The position numbers and the translations under genes were made by a program. A stretch of 64,000 nucleotides of DNA from Micromonospora nigra. GTDB taxonomy: Bacteria; Actinomycetota; Actinomycetes; Mycobacteriales; Micromonosporaceae. The stretch is taken from the NCBI RefSeq assembly GCF_900091585.1, contig NZ_FMHT01000003.1, positions 4,951,501 through 5,015,500 on the forward strand, written 5' to 3'. Shown here one piece after another: positions 43,105 to 51,921 of this stretch (the first letter of the stretch is position 1; the number at the start of each line of letters is the position of its first letter). The notes under the pieces are model-generated. The model saw only the letters and a list, made by a program, of their open reading frames with translations, was not told the DNA's origin and did no database searches.

Positions 43105-44931
43105 TCAGGGTTGCGGGGCGGGCTCCGGGGTGCGGGCGGCGGACACGTCGACGGCGGGCTGGTCGGGGTCGTCACCGGGCGGCACCTGACCGGCGAACCA
43201 GTTGACGCCCCCGGGACCGCCGGCGGCCATCGCCGCCGCGGCCCGCGCGACCGGATCCTCCGCGAGCAGGGCGCCCACCTCGGCACCCGCCGACCGGGCA
43301 CCCGTGGCAGCCGGATCCTCGGCCTCCGCGCGGGGTGCGCCGACCGGGCCGGGCCCGGTGCGGGGGCTGTCGGTCGGGTCGGCCTCCGCGCGGGGACTGT
43401 CGGTCGGGTCGGCCCCGGTTCGTGGTCTGTCCGCCGGGTCGGGCTCCGACTCGTCGTCGCGCGGCCCGGCACCGGTGGCCCGGCCGTCGCTCTCCTTGCG
43501 CTGTCCCTGCCGCCCGGCGGCCGCCGTCGTGTCGCGTCCGCCGACCGCGACGGTGTTCGGCCGGTGCGCGTCGGGTCGGTGTGCGTCGGGCCGGGGCGCT
43601 TCGGTCCGGTGCCCGTCGGGGCGGGGCGCGACCATCGGGTACTCGGCGGTCTCGACACCGCCCGCCGCGGCGGCCATGACAGCTGCGGCTGCCAGGTCGG
43701 CGACCCGCTTCGCCTCCCGCTGCACCCGGGCCCGGACATCCTTGGCGTGCCGCTCGGTGGCCTCGGCGGCCTTGCGGGCCTCGTCCAGGCGCCGGGTCTC
43801 GGCTGCCAGCTCGTGGCCGGTCTCGTCGAGCCGCTGACGCAGCTGGGTGACCTCCTCGTCGGTGGACTCCTTCTCCCGGCGGGTCTCGTCGAGCTGCTGC
43901 CGGGCGGTCTCCAGTTCCTCCTCCAGCCGGGCCAACGCGGCCTGCCGTTCGGTGATCTCCCCCTGCACGGCGGCGAGCTGTTCCTGGGCTGCGGCGGCCT
44001 GCTCGTCACTGAGTTTGCGGACCTCGGCGGCCTGCTCGTCGGTGCGCTTGCGAACCTCCGTCGAGTACTGCTGCGCCTCGGCGATGAGGGAACTGACCCG
44101 TTGCTCGGCGGCGGCGCGTTGGGCGGCCAGTTCACGCTCGGCCGCCGCCCGCTGCTCGGCCAGGTCCTCGTCGGTGGCGGCCCGCCGCTCGGCCAGTTCC
44201 TCCTCGACGGTCGTCCGCCACTGGGCCAGCTCCTGCTGGCACTTCGCCCGGGCGGCCTGGATCTCCTGGTGGATCTGGGTGCGGGAGGAACTGATCAGCG
44301 CCTCGGCCGCCGAGCGGGCCTGCTCGACCTGCTGACGACACTGCTCGGTGATCCGCTGCGCCTCCTGCTGGGCGCGGTCGTGGGCGGCCTCACCCTCGGC
44401 GCGGAGCTTGTCGGCCCGCTCCCGCTGCTCGGCCAGCTCCGCGTCGGCCGCCGCCCGCAGTTCCTCGTACGTCCGGTCGTGCTCGGCCCGTCGCCCCGCC
44501 AGCTCCTCCTCGAGGTCCGCCAGCGACTTGACGGTGCGCTCGCGGGCGTTGGCGAGGGTCTTCTCCGCCTCGGCCTGGAGCTTGCCGGCCCGCTGGTTCG
44601 CCGTCTCCGTGATGACCCCGGCCTGCTTCTCGGCCAGGTTGAGGATCTGGTCGACCATCGGCCCCAGGTCGCGGAACGAGGCCTTGTCCATCTGGGCGGG
44701 GCGCTGGCGCAACTCGGTCACCTCGACCTGGAGCGCCTGGAGCTGCCCGGTCAGTTCCCGGACCCGGGCCGACACCCGGTCGCGCTCGGCACTGACCGTC
44801 GCGAGCTGGCCGTCCACCTGGTCGACGTAGCGCTCCACCTGCCGTTTGTCGTAGCCGCGCAGGGTGACCTCGAAGTTCGGCCGGGAGGCCAGGTCGTCGC
44901 GTGCTGCGAACGGCTCCTCGCCGTTGGACAT
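43105..44931 (-). CDS. DivIVA-like coiled-coil polarity/cytoskeletal protein
   Basis: The 608-aa protein opens with a DivIVA-type N-terminal motif, FEVTLRGYDKRQVERYVDQV near 20-38. A long heptad-rich coiled coil follows to about residue 430 (EEELAERRAATDEDLAEQRAAAERELAAQ), as in Scy, FilP and DivIVA of hyphal actinomycetes. The C-terminal 170 residues are disordered and Pro/Asp-rich, with short repeats (DPTDSPRAEADPTDSPRTG). It is probably cytosolic and tied to pole or division-site organisation. Its stop lies 9 nt from the surface-protein stop, with the 14-bp palindrome CCTGACCGGTCAGG between the two. Confidence 0.85.
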   Translation of the reverse strand: MSNGEEPFAARDDLASRPNFEVTLRGYDKRQVERYVDQVDGQLATVSAERDRVSARVRELTGQLQALQVEVTELRQRPAQMDKASFRDLGPMVDQILNLAEKQAGVITETANQRAGKLQAEAEKTLANARERTVKSLADLEEELAGRRAEHDRTYEELRAAADAELAEQRERADKLRAEGEAAHDRAQQEAQRITEQCRQQVEQARSAAEALISSSRTQIHQEIQAARAKCQQELAQWRTTVEEELAERRAATDEDLAEQRAAAERELAAQRAAAEQRVSSLIAEAQQYSTEVRKRTDEQAAEVRKLSDEQAAAAQEQLAAVQGEITERQAALARLEEELETARQQLDETRREKESTDEEVTQLRQRLDETGHELAAETRRLDEARKAAEATERHAKDVRARVQREAKRVADLAAAAVMAAAAGGVETAEYPMVAPRPDGHRTEAPRPDAHRPDAHRPNTVAVGGRDTTAAAGRQGQRKESDGRATGAGPRDDESEPDPADRPRTGADPTDSPRAEADPTDSPRTGPGPVGAPRAEAEDPAATGARSAGAEVGALLAEDPVARAAAAMAAGGPGGVNWFAGQVPPGDDPDQPAVDVSAARTPEPAPQP

Positions 44932-45198
44932 GCCGCCATCCTCCGTACGATCGCGAGCCTCGCCGGTGGACCCCGGCGGTGATGACGCGCAACGCTACCG
45001 CCGTCACCACCTGCCTGTCGTCCCACCCCGGTACAGTTCCGCGCCCGCGGGAGGGCGATGCCGGCCGCCGGCCGTCCACTGCGGCCATCCCGTCCGCATG
45101 ACCGGCGTCCCGCGACGGGCCCGGCACCTGCCGTCACCGCGCATCGACCTGCGGCTTCACCGTCCGGCCGGGTCCGGACGTGACCCGGTACCCGCGTC
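44932..45198. other. Divergent intergenic region, no gene seen
   Basis: Together with the iron box at 45199-45233 this makes a 301-bp gap between the DivIVA-like gene (minus) and the iron-uptake operon (plus). Open frames across it are Arg/Pro-rich and unlike proteins. It must hold the promoter of the DivIVA-like gene, which I could not place. Confidence 0.5.
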
Positions 45199-45233
45199 TT
45201 GACAGGCACCTAAGTTAGGTTAGCCTAACCATA
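45199..45233 (+). promoter_or_regulatory. Iron-regulated promoter with IdeR/DmdR box
   Basis: TTAGGTTAGCCTAACCATA (45215-45233) matches the IdeR/DmdR consensus at 17 of 19 positions by my count, with a perfect 13-bp palindrome at 45218-45230. TTGACA (45199-45204) and TAGCCT (45221-45226), 16 bp apart, place the box over the -10 and the transcription start near the ATG, so the message may be leaderless. Iron-loaded repressor would block it. Confidence 0.88.
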
Positions 45234-46054
45234 TGTCGAGTGGATTTGAGTCGCCATGTCTGCGCGGCGTCGACCTGCGCCTGGGCTACCACGGAATCCC
45301 CGTGGTGCACGGGGCGGCGATCGCCCTGCGCCCCGGCGCCGTGACCGCCCTGGTGGGGCCGAACGGCAGCGGCAAGTCCACTCTGCTGCGTGCGCTGGCC
45401 CGGCTGCACCCGGTCGACGCCGGCGCGGTGCACCTCGCCGACGGCACCGCCGCAGCCGACCTGCCCGCCAGGGAGTTCGCCCGCCGGGTCACCCTGCTCG
45501 CCCAGAGCCGGCCCGTGCCCAGCGGGGTCACCGTGCGCGACGTGGTCGGCTACGGCCGCCACCCCTACCGGGGACGCTGGCGAGCCGACGATCCCGACGG
45601 ACCCGCCGCCGTCGCCCGCGCGATGGCGGTCACCGGCGTGACCACGATGGCCGACCGACCCGTCGACGAGCTGTCCGGCGGCGAACTGCAACGGGTCTGG
45701 CTGGCCACCTGCCTGGCCCAGGACACCCCGGTGCTGCTCCTCGACGAACCCACCACGTTCCTCGACCTGCGCTACCAGGTGGAGATCCTCGACCTGATGC
45801 GCGACCTCGCCGACGACCACCGTGTCGCCGTCGGCGTCGTGCTGCACGACCTCAACCAGGCCGCCGCCGTCGCCGACGAGGTGGTGCTGCTGCACGACGG
45901 CCGCGTCCGCGCCACCGGCACCCCGGCCGAGGTCTTCACCGAGGCGGCGCTGACCGAGACCTACGGCATCCGCATCGAGGTCCGCACCGACCCGGTCAGC
46001 GGCCTGGTCACCACCCGCCCCGTGGGGCGTCACCTGACCCGCGTCCCGGTCTGA
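45233..46054 (+). CDS. Iron-siderophore ABC transporter ATP-binding protein
   Basis: The 273-aa ATPase is of the FecE/FhuC type: Walker A GPNGSGKSTLL at about 40-50, Q-loop LLAQSR, the family segment VVGYGRHPYRG, signature LSGGELQRVWLA, and Walker B VLLLDEPTTFLDLR. It powers uptake of ferric siderophores. It is the first gene of the iron-box operon and starts within the box region; no ribosome site precedes the ATG. Confidence 0.92.
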   Translation: MSSGFESPCLRGVDLRLGYHGIPVVHGAAIALRPGAVTALVGPNGSGKSTLLRALARLHPVDAGAVHLADGTAAADLPAREFARRVTLLAQSRPVPSGVTVRDVVGYGRHPYRGRWRADDPDGPAAVARAMAVTGVTTMADRPVDELSGGELQRVWLATCLAQDTPVLLLDEPTTFLDLRYQVEILDLMRDLADDHRVAVGVVLHDLNQAAAVADEVVLLHDGRVRATGTPAEVFTEAALTETYGIRIEVRTDPVSGLVTTRPVGRHLTRVPV

Positions 46055-46090
46055 CCGGGCCCGCAACACCCCATCCAGAGAAAGAACGTC

Positions 46091-47074
46091 ATGATCCGCA
46101 CCCGTGCCACCGTCCTGCTCGCCGCCGCGACAGCACTGCTGCTCAGCGCCTGCGGCACCACCGAGAACACCGCCGCCCCCGAGGCGTCCGCGTCCGCCGC
46201 CGGCGGGCCGGTCACCGTCACCGACAGCCGCGGCAAGGAGATCACCCTCAAGGCCCCCGCCACCAAGGTCGTCGGCCTCGAGTGGGGCGAGGTCGAGATG
46301 CTGGTCGGCCTCGGCGTCATGCCCGTCGGAGTGGCCGACACCACGGGGTACGCCACCTGGGTCAGCGCGGCCAAGCTCGACCCGTCGGTCAAGGACGTCG
46401 GCAGCCGCGCCGAGCCCAGCGTCGACTCCATCGTCGCCCTCCAGCCCGACCTGGTGATCATGCAGGACGGCCGGGGCGCCAACCTGGTCAGCCAGTTGGA
46501 GAAGTACGTCCCCGTAGTGGTCACGAAGGGCACCGACGCCGCCGACAACCTCGGCCGGATGCGCGCCGACCTCAACATGATCGCCACGGCCGTCGGCAGG
46601 ACCGCCGAGGCCGAGAAGGTGCTCGCCGACTTCGACGCCGCGCTCGCCGACGGGAAGAAGAAGATCGCCGACGCGGGATCCGCCGGCCGACCGTTCGCCA
46701 TCGCCGACGGTTGGAAGGAGGGCAGCACCGTCAGCATCCGCATGTTCGGTCAGGGCGCGCTGGTCTCCCAGATCGGCATCCAACTCGGCCTCACCAACGC
46801 CTGGAACGGCGAAACCGACGCGGCGTGGGGCCTGGGCCAGACCGACGTCGAGGGCCTGACCGGGCTCAAGGACCCGAACCTGCACTTCTTCTACAACGCC
46901 TCCGACGGCACCGACGTCTTCGCCGACGGCCTCGCCGGCAACGCCATCTGGAAGTCGCTGCCCTTCGTCGAGCAGGGCAACCTGCACCGCATGCCCGACG
47001 GGATCTGGACCTTCGGCGGCCCGCTGTCCGGCAAGCAGTACATCGACCAGTTCGTCAAGACCTACACGGCGTGA
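46091..47074 (+). CDS. Iron-siderophore-binding lipoprotein
   Basis: The 327-aa lipoprotein has the signal TVLLAAATALLLSACGTT, with lipobox LSAC. The rest is a FecB/PeriplasBP_2 fold (VTVTDSRGKEITLKAPATKVVGLEWGEVEMLVGLG; PSVDSIVALQPDLVIMQ). It captures ferric siderophore outside the membrane. The next gene's GTG overlaps its stop (GTGA). Confidence 0.92.
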   Translation: MIRTRATVLLAAATALLLSACGTTENTAAPEASASAAGGPVTVTDSRGKEITLKAPATKVVGLEWGEVEMLVGLGVMPVGVADTTGYATWVSAAKLDPSVKDVGSRAEPSVDSIVALQPDLVIMQDGRGANLVSQLEKYVPVVVTKGTDAADNLGRMRADLNMIATAVGRTAEAEKVLADFDAALADGKKKIADAGSAGRPFAIADGWKEGSTVSIRMFGQGALVSQIGIQLGLTNAWNGETDAAWGLGQTDVEGLTGLKDPNLHFFYNASDGTDVFADGLAGNAIWKSLPFVEQGNLHRMPDGIWTFGGPLSGKQYIDQFVKTYTA

Positions 47075-49179
47075 CCGTGCTGACCGCACCCCCACGCCCG
47101 GAGCCGGCCACCGCGCCGGCTCCGGGCGGGCGGACCTCCCGACCCCGCGTCGTCGGGGTCTTCCTCGCCGCGACCCTCCTGCTGCTCGTGGTCGCGGCCG
47201 TGCACCTGACCCAGGGCACCTCCACCATCGGCGCCCTCGACCTGTTGCGCCTCGTGGTGGGCACCGACGACGAGGCCGCCCGCGTCCTGGTCGCCTCCCG
47301 ACTGCCCCGCCTGCTCGCCGGGCTGGCCATCGGCGTCGCACTCGGTTTCGCCGGTGCCGCCCTCCAGTCCATCGCCCGCAACCCGCTGGCCTCGCCCGAC
47401 ACCCTCGCCGTCAACGCCGGAGCCCACCTGGCCATCGTCGGCGTCGCCGCGTTCGGCATCGCGCTGCCCGCGCTGCCCGCCGGTGGCCTGGCCTTCGTCG
47501 GTGGCCTCGCCGCCGCGGGACTGGTGATGGCCATGTCGGCCGGGGGACAGGCCGGCACCACCCGGCTCATCCTGGCCGGCTCGGCGACCGCCCTGGCGCT
47601 CAGCTCGGTCACCACCCTGCTCCTGCTGCTGTTCGAGCAGGCCACCATCGGGCTGTTCGCCTGGGGCAACGGCTCGCTCGTGCAGAGCGACCTGACCGCC
47701 CTCACCCAGCTCGCCCCGGTGATCGTCGGTGCCGTCGCCGTCCTGATGCTGCTCGGGCACCGCCTCGACATCCTCGCCCTCGGCGACGACACCGCCACCG
47801 TCCTCGGCCTCGACGTGCGGCGCACCCGGCTGATCGTCACCGTGCTGGCCGTGCTGCTGTCCTCGGCCGCCGTCACCCTCACCGGGCCGGTCGGATTCGT
47901 CGGCCTCTGCGCGCCGGTCATCGTCCGGCTGCTCGGCCCGCTCGTGCCCGGCGTGCACCGGCACCGGGTCCTGCTGCCGCTGTCGGGCATCGCCGGGGTC
48001 GTCGTCGTGCTCGGCTCCGACGTGCTGCTGCGCGCCGTCATGGGCGCCCAGGCCGGCGTCGACATCCCCACCGGCGTGGTCACCACCCTGCTCGGTGCGG
48101 CCATCCTCATCTGGCTGGCCCGCCGGCACCGCGACGCGGGCCCCACCCGCCGCCCACCCGGCGGTCACGCCGCCGTGCGCTCCGCCGGCTTCCACCGCCT
48201 GGTCGTCGCCGGCACCGCCACGGTCGCCGTCACCGCCGTCGCCGTGGGCATGCTCGTCGGCGACACCTGGGTGCTGCTCGGTGACGTCGTCAACTGGATC
48301 AACGGCACCACCGGGCCGGCGTACACCTTCGTGCTGGACCAGCGCTGGCCCCGCGTCGCCGCCGCCGTCCTGGCCGGCGCGGCCCTCGCGGTCGCCGGCA
48401 CGACCGTCCAGGCGGTCTGCCGCAACCCGCTCGCCGAGCCTGGCATTCTCGGCATCACCGCCGGTGCCGGCCTGGGGGCCGTCTCGCTGCTCACCTTCGT
48501 GCCACTGGCCGGGGTGTGGGCCGTCTCCGGCGTCGCCGGCCTCGGCGCGATGCTGGCCTTCGCCCTCGTCTACGGCGTGGCGTGGCGCGGCGGGCTCAGC
48601 TCCGACCGGCTGGTCCTGATCGGCTTCGGGGCCTGGCAGGGCGGCACGGCCGTCATCACCTTCCTGATCGTCGCGTTCGACCCGTGGAACACCGGCAAGG
48701 CCCTCACCTGGCTGTCCGGCTCCACCTACGGGCGAACCGCCGGCCAGGTGCTGCCCGTGGCGATCGCCCTGCTGGTGCTCGTCCCGGCGGTGGTCGCGGC
48801 CCGGCGTGAGCTGGACCTGATGGCCCTGGACGACGACACACCCAGGGTGCTCGGCGTCCGGTTGGAACGCACCCGGCTGGTGGCGCTCGGCGCGACGGCC
48901 CTGCTCACCTCCACCGCGGTCTCCGCCGTCGGGGTGATCGGCTTCGTCGGCCTGGTCGCCCCGCACGCCGCCCGCGCGCTCGTCGGCGGCCGGCACGCCC
49001 GGGTCCTGCCGGTGGCCGCCCTGCTCGGCGCGGCGCTGGTCAGCATCGCCGACTCCCTCGGCCGCACCGTCATCGCCCCGGCCCAGATCCCCGCCGGCCT
49101 GGTCACCGCCATGATCGGCACCCCGTACTTCGTCTGGCTGCTGTGGCGTTCGCGCGCCGCGGCGGCCACCGCCCGCTAG
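47071..49179 (+). CDS. Fused double FecCD-type siderophore permease
   Basis: The 702-aa protein joins two complete FecCD permeases, as FhuB does. The first half shows ASRLPRLLAGLAIGVALGFAGAALQSIARNPLASPDTL and the second QRWPRVAAAVLAGAALAVAGTTVQAVCRNPLAEPGIL. Each half has the GPVGFVGL/GVIGFVGL loop. About 18-20 TM helices are expected. A short Pro/Ala N-terminus precedes TM1, and the halves are joined by an Arg/Pro linker near 350. The fusion fixes a 1:1 ratio for one binding protein and one ATPase. Confidence 0.9.
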   Translation: MTVLTAPPRPEPATAPAPGGRTSRPRVVGVFLAATLLLLVVAAVHLTQGTSTIGALDLLRLVVGTDDEAARVLVASRLPRLLAGLAIGVALGFAGAALQSIARNPLASPDTLAVNAGAHLAIVGVAAFGIALPALPAGGLAFVGGLAAAGLVMAMSAGGQAGTTRLILAGSATALALSSVTTLLLLLFEQATIGLFAWGNGSLVQSDLTALTQLAPVIVGAVAVLMLLGHRLDILALGDDTATVLGLDVRRTRLIVTVLAVLLSSAAVTLTGPVGFVGLCAPVIVRLLGPLVPGVHRHRVLLPLSGIAGVVVVLGSDVLLRAVMGAQAGVDIPTGVVTTLLGAAILIWLARRHRDAGPTRRPPGGHAAVRSAGFHRLVVAGTATVAVTAVAVGMLVGDTWVLLGDVVNWINGTTGPAYTFVLDQRWPRVAAAVLAGAALAVAGTTVQAVCRNPLAEPGILGITAGAGLGAVSLLTFVPLAGVWAVSGVAGLGAMLAFALVYGVAWRGGLSSDRLVLIGFGAWQGGTAVITFLIVAFDPWNTGKALTWLSGSTYGRTAGQVLPVAIALLVLVPAVVAARRELDLMALDDDTPRVLGVRLERTRLVALGATALLTSTAVSAVGVIGFVGLVAPHAARALVGGRHARVLPVAALLGAALVSIADSLGRTVIAPAQIPAGLVTAMIGTPYFVWLLWRSRAAAATAR

Positions 49180-49234
49180 CCCACCACCGCCCGGTGGCCC
49201 ACCCACCGCGTCGGCCCGACACCGGAGAGGCACC

Positions 49235-50149
49235 ATGACCCACACCCTGCCCATCGCGCCCTGGCGCCTGTTCACCGTCGAGGTCCGGGCGGTACGTCGG
49301 CTGAGCCCGTCGTTCGTGCGGGTCACCTTCACCGGACCCGACCTGGACCGGTTCGCCGACAACGGCTACGACCAGCGGATCAAGCTGGCGCTGCCCCTGC
49401 CCGGCCAGCGCGGGGTGTACCTGCCCGAGGGCCCCGACTGGTACGCCCGGTGGCGGAACCTGCCGGAGCACCGCCGCAACCCGATCCGCACCTACACGGT
49501 GCGAGCGGTCCGGCCGTACCTTGCCGAGGTGGACGTCGACCTGGTGCTGCACGGCGACGGCGGGCCGGCCACCCGGTGGGCGCGGCGCGTCCGCCCCGGC
49601 GACGAGATCGCCATCCTCGGCCCGGACGCCGGCTACGGCGGCGACCACGGCGGAGTCGAGTTCCGCCCCCCGTCGACCGGGTGCCTGCTGCTGGCCGGGG
49701 ACGAGACGGCCGTGCCCGCCATCGGTGCCATCTGCGAACGGCTCCCGCTCGACGCGCGCGGCCGGGTGCTGTTGGAGGTGCCGGAGACCGCCGACGCCCA
49801 GCCGCTGCTCGCCCCGCCGGGCGTCGAGGTGACCTGGCTGTCCCGGGGGACCGGCGACCACGGCAGCCAGCTCGTCGCCGCCGTCGCGACGGTGGCGGGG
49901 GAACTGCTGGCCGACGTCGCCATCCCGCCCGTCACCGCCCCCGTCACCGACGTGGACGTGGACGTGGACAGCGAGATCCTCTGGGAGGTGCCCGACGAGG
50001 TGCCCCCGTCGCCGCTGTACGCGTGGCTGGCCGGCGAGGCGGGCATGATCCGTACGCTGCGCCGACACCTGGTGGCCGAGCGGGGCGTCGACCGGCGGGC
50101 GGTGGCCTTCATGGGCTACTGGCGACTCGGCCGCTCCCACGACGTCTGA
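49235..50149 (+). CDS. Siderophore-interacting protein (FAD-dependent ferric reductase)
   Basis: The 304-aa flavoprotein is of the ViuB/SIP family. The FAD-binding motif RTYTVR is near 88-93, followed by GPATRWARRVRPGDEIAILGP. An NAD(P)H-binding half contains LLLAGDETAVPAIGAI and LAGEAGMIRTLRRHLV, and the family C-terminus is FMGYWRLGR. It frees iron in the cytosol by reducing ferric siderophore brought in by the three genes before it. GGAGAGG precedes ATG 49235, 55 nt after the permease. Confidence 0.92.
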   Translation: MTHTLPIAPWRLFTVEVRAVRRLSPSFVRVTFTGPDLDRFADNGYDQRIKLALPLPGQRGVYLPEGPDWYARWRNLPEHRRNPIRTYTVRAVRPYLAEVDVDLVLHGDGGPATRWARRVRPGDEIAILGPDAGYGGDHGGVEFRPPSTGCLLLAGDETAVPAIGAICERLPLDARGRVLLEVPETADAQPLLAPPGVEVTWLSRGTGDHGSQLVAAVATVAGELLADVAIPPVTAPVTDVDVDVDSEILWEVPDEVPPSPLYAWLAGEAGMIRTLRRHLVAERGVDRRAVAFMGYWRLGRSHDV

Positions 50150-50190
50150 GCCGAACCGCGTCTGAGCCGAGCCTGCCGGGGCGGCGATGG

Positions 50191-50739
50191 TCAGGGCAGT
50201 GGCCGGGCGATGCCGCGGGCGTGGTCGGTCAGCGCCGCCCCCACCACCGTGGCCGCCATCGGCAGCACCTCCAGGCAGCGGCGCACGGCGGCGGCCATCA
50301 GCACGTTGGGCACCCGCATCGACAGGGTGCAGTGCGGCACCCACCGCCCCGGCTGGTAGTGCTCCACCAGCGAGATCCCGGCCTCGGCCAGCCGGGCGTG
50401 CACCAGCCGGTGGTGCTCCAGCAGCTCGGCGGTGGGGGTCGGCCCGAGCCACAGCACCCGGCCGACGAACTGGCCGGCGTGCTGGAACGTCAACCGCAGC
50501 GGGGCCGCCACCACCGTGCCCGCGAGCGCCGCCGCGACCCGGTCCGGGTCGAAGCGGGGCGCGACCGCGAGGGAGACGTGCGGCCGGTGCCGCTGTTCCA
50601 GCAGCGAACGCATGCTCTGCACGCCCTCGCCCTCCAACGCCTCCCACAGCACCCGGATCCTGCGGGTGGCGACCGGGTCGAGGTAGAGCTCCAGCGCGGC
50701 GACCACGCGATCACTGTAGGGGCCGCTCCGGTCAGGCAC
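50191..50739 (-). CDS. 2'-5' RNA ligase-superfamily protein
   Basis: The 182-aa protein has the two HxT/S motifs of the 2H phosphoesterase fold: HVSL near 54 and HCTL near 136. The family hydrolyses cyclic or 2'-5' phosphodiesters; substrates in actinomycetes are unknown. Its GTG start lies 17 nt after the stop of the alcohol dehydrogenase gene, so the two are likely co-transcribed. Confidence 0.82.
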   Translation of the reverse strand: MPDRSGPYSDRVVAALELYLDPVATRRIRVLWEALEGEGVQSMRSLLEQRHRPHVSLAVAPRFDPDRVAAALAGTVVAAPLRLTFQHAGQFVGRVLWLGPTPTAELLEHHRLVHARLAEAGISLVEHYQPGRWVPHCTLSMRVPNVLMAAAVRRCLEVLPMAATVVGAALTDHARGIARPLP

Positions 50740-50756
50740 TCCAGGGGCCGCGTCGG

Positions 50757-51803
50757 TCAGGGCACGACGACGGCCCGGCCCCTGAGCGTCCCGTCCCGCA
50801 TCTGCCGGTACGCCGCCGGTGCCTCCTCAAGGGCGAACGTCGTGGTCGTGGGACGCACCAGCCCCCGGGCACCCAGGTCGAGCACCTCGGCCAGCTCCGG
50901 CCGGCTGCCCCAGTAGGTGGTCTGGACGCTCAGCTCGTAGGGCACGCCGAAGAAGCTGACCGGCAGCGTGCCGCCGCCGAGGCCGACGATCGTCAGGTCC
51001 CCGACGGTCCGCGCGGCGGCCACGCCGAGCCGCAGGGTGGTGTCGGTGCCGACGCAGTCGAGCACCACGTCGGCGCCCCGGCCGCCGGTGGCCCGCCGGA
51101 TCTCCTCCGCGGTGCCCGCACCGGACGGCAGGGCGAGGTCCGCCCCGCACTCGGTGGCCAGGGCGAGCGCCTCCTCTCGGGTGTCCACGGCGATCACCCG
51201 GGCCGCCGTGGTGGTCTTGAGGATCTGCACGCCGACGTGCCCGAGGCCCCCGACGCCGATCACCACGGCGGTGCTGCCGGGGGCGAGCTTGTGCCAGGAC
51301 CGGCGGACCGCGTGGTACGGCGTGAGGCCGGCGTCGGTCAGCGGCGCGGCGTCCACGGGGTCGAGCCCCTCGGGCAGCGGGACGACGTGCCGGGCGTCGG
51401 GCACCAGTTCGTACTCGGCCATGCCGCCGTCGAGGCCGAGGCCGCCACCACCGCCGGGCACGGGTGCCCCGGCCGGGTTCTCGCAGTACGGGTCGACGCC
51501 CACCCGGCACCGCTCGCAGGTGCCGCAGCCCCACGGTCCGTACACGGCCACCGGCTGGCCGACCTCCAGCCCCGTCACCCCGTCGCCCAGGGCGTGCACC
51601 CAGCCGGCGTTCTCGTGGCCGAGCGTGAACGGCGGGTTCCAGGGCACCGCGCCGGCCTCGAAGTCGTGCATGAGGTGCAGGTCGGAGTGGCAGGCGCCGG
51701 CCCCGCCGATCCGCACCACCACCTCGCCCGGGCCGGGGACCGGCTGGTCGATCTCGACCAGTTCGGGTTCGGACTTCCAGGCGGGCAGGCGCAACGCACG
51801 CAT
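50757..51803 (-). CDS. Zinc-dependent alcohol dehydrogenase
   Basis: The 348-aa medium-chain dehydrogenase has catalytic zinc ligands in GACHSDLH and GHENAG. The structural-zinc lobe is CGTCERCRVGVDPYCEN, the NAD(P)-binding Rossmann motif is VGGLGHVG, and the Asp in VIAVDTRE suggests NAD preference. ATG 51803 has AGGAGA upstream. The frame remains open without a stop into the upstream GH88 gene because of a frameshift there, so a naive caller may join the two; the ribosome site and family start argue for a separate gene. Confidence 0.9.
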   Translation of the reverse strand: MRALRLPAWKSEPELVEIDQPVPGPGEVVVRIGGAGACHSDLHLMHDFEAGAVPWNPPFTLGHENAGWVHALGDGVTGLEVGQPVAVYGPWGCGTCERCRVGVDPYCENPAGAPVPGGGGGLGLDGGMAEYELVPDARHVVPLPEGLDPVDAAPLTDAGLTPYHAVRRSWHKLAPGSTAVVIGVGGLGHVGVQILKTTTAARVIAVDTREEALALATECGADLALPSGAGTAEEIRRATGGRGADVVLDCVGTDTTLRLGVAAARTVGDLTIVGLGGGTLPVSFFGVPYELSVQTTYWGSRPELAEVLDLGARGLVRPTTTTFALEEAPAAYRQMRDGTLRGRAVVVP

Positions 51804-51921
51804 CCGGTTCTCCTGTTCTCCGCAGGTGGTCTCCTGCGGGTGGCCTGCCCGCTGGGCGTCATGACAAACGAGGGTGACGGTCGCCGCCGGACATCCACCC
51901 GGACGGACCGTTCCGCCCGGT

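Noticed and set aside
47062..49362. 766-residue antisense frame over the siderophore permease
   Set aside because: Low-complexity Gly/Asp/Gln-rich sequence, a shadow of the fused permease, which has clear FecCD motifs on the plus strand.
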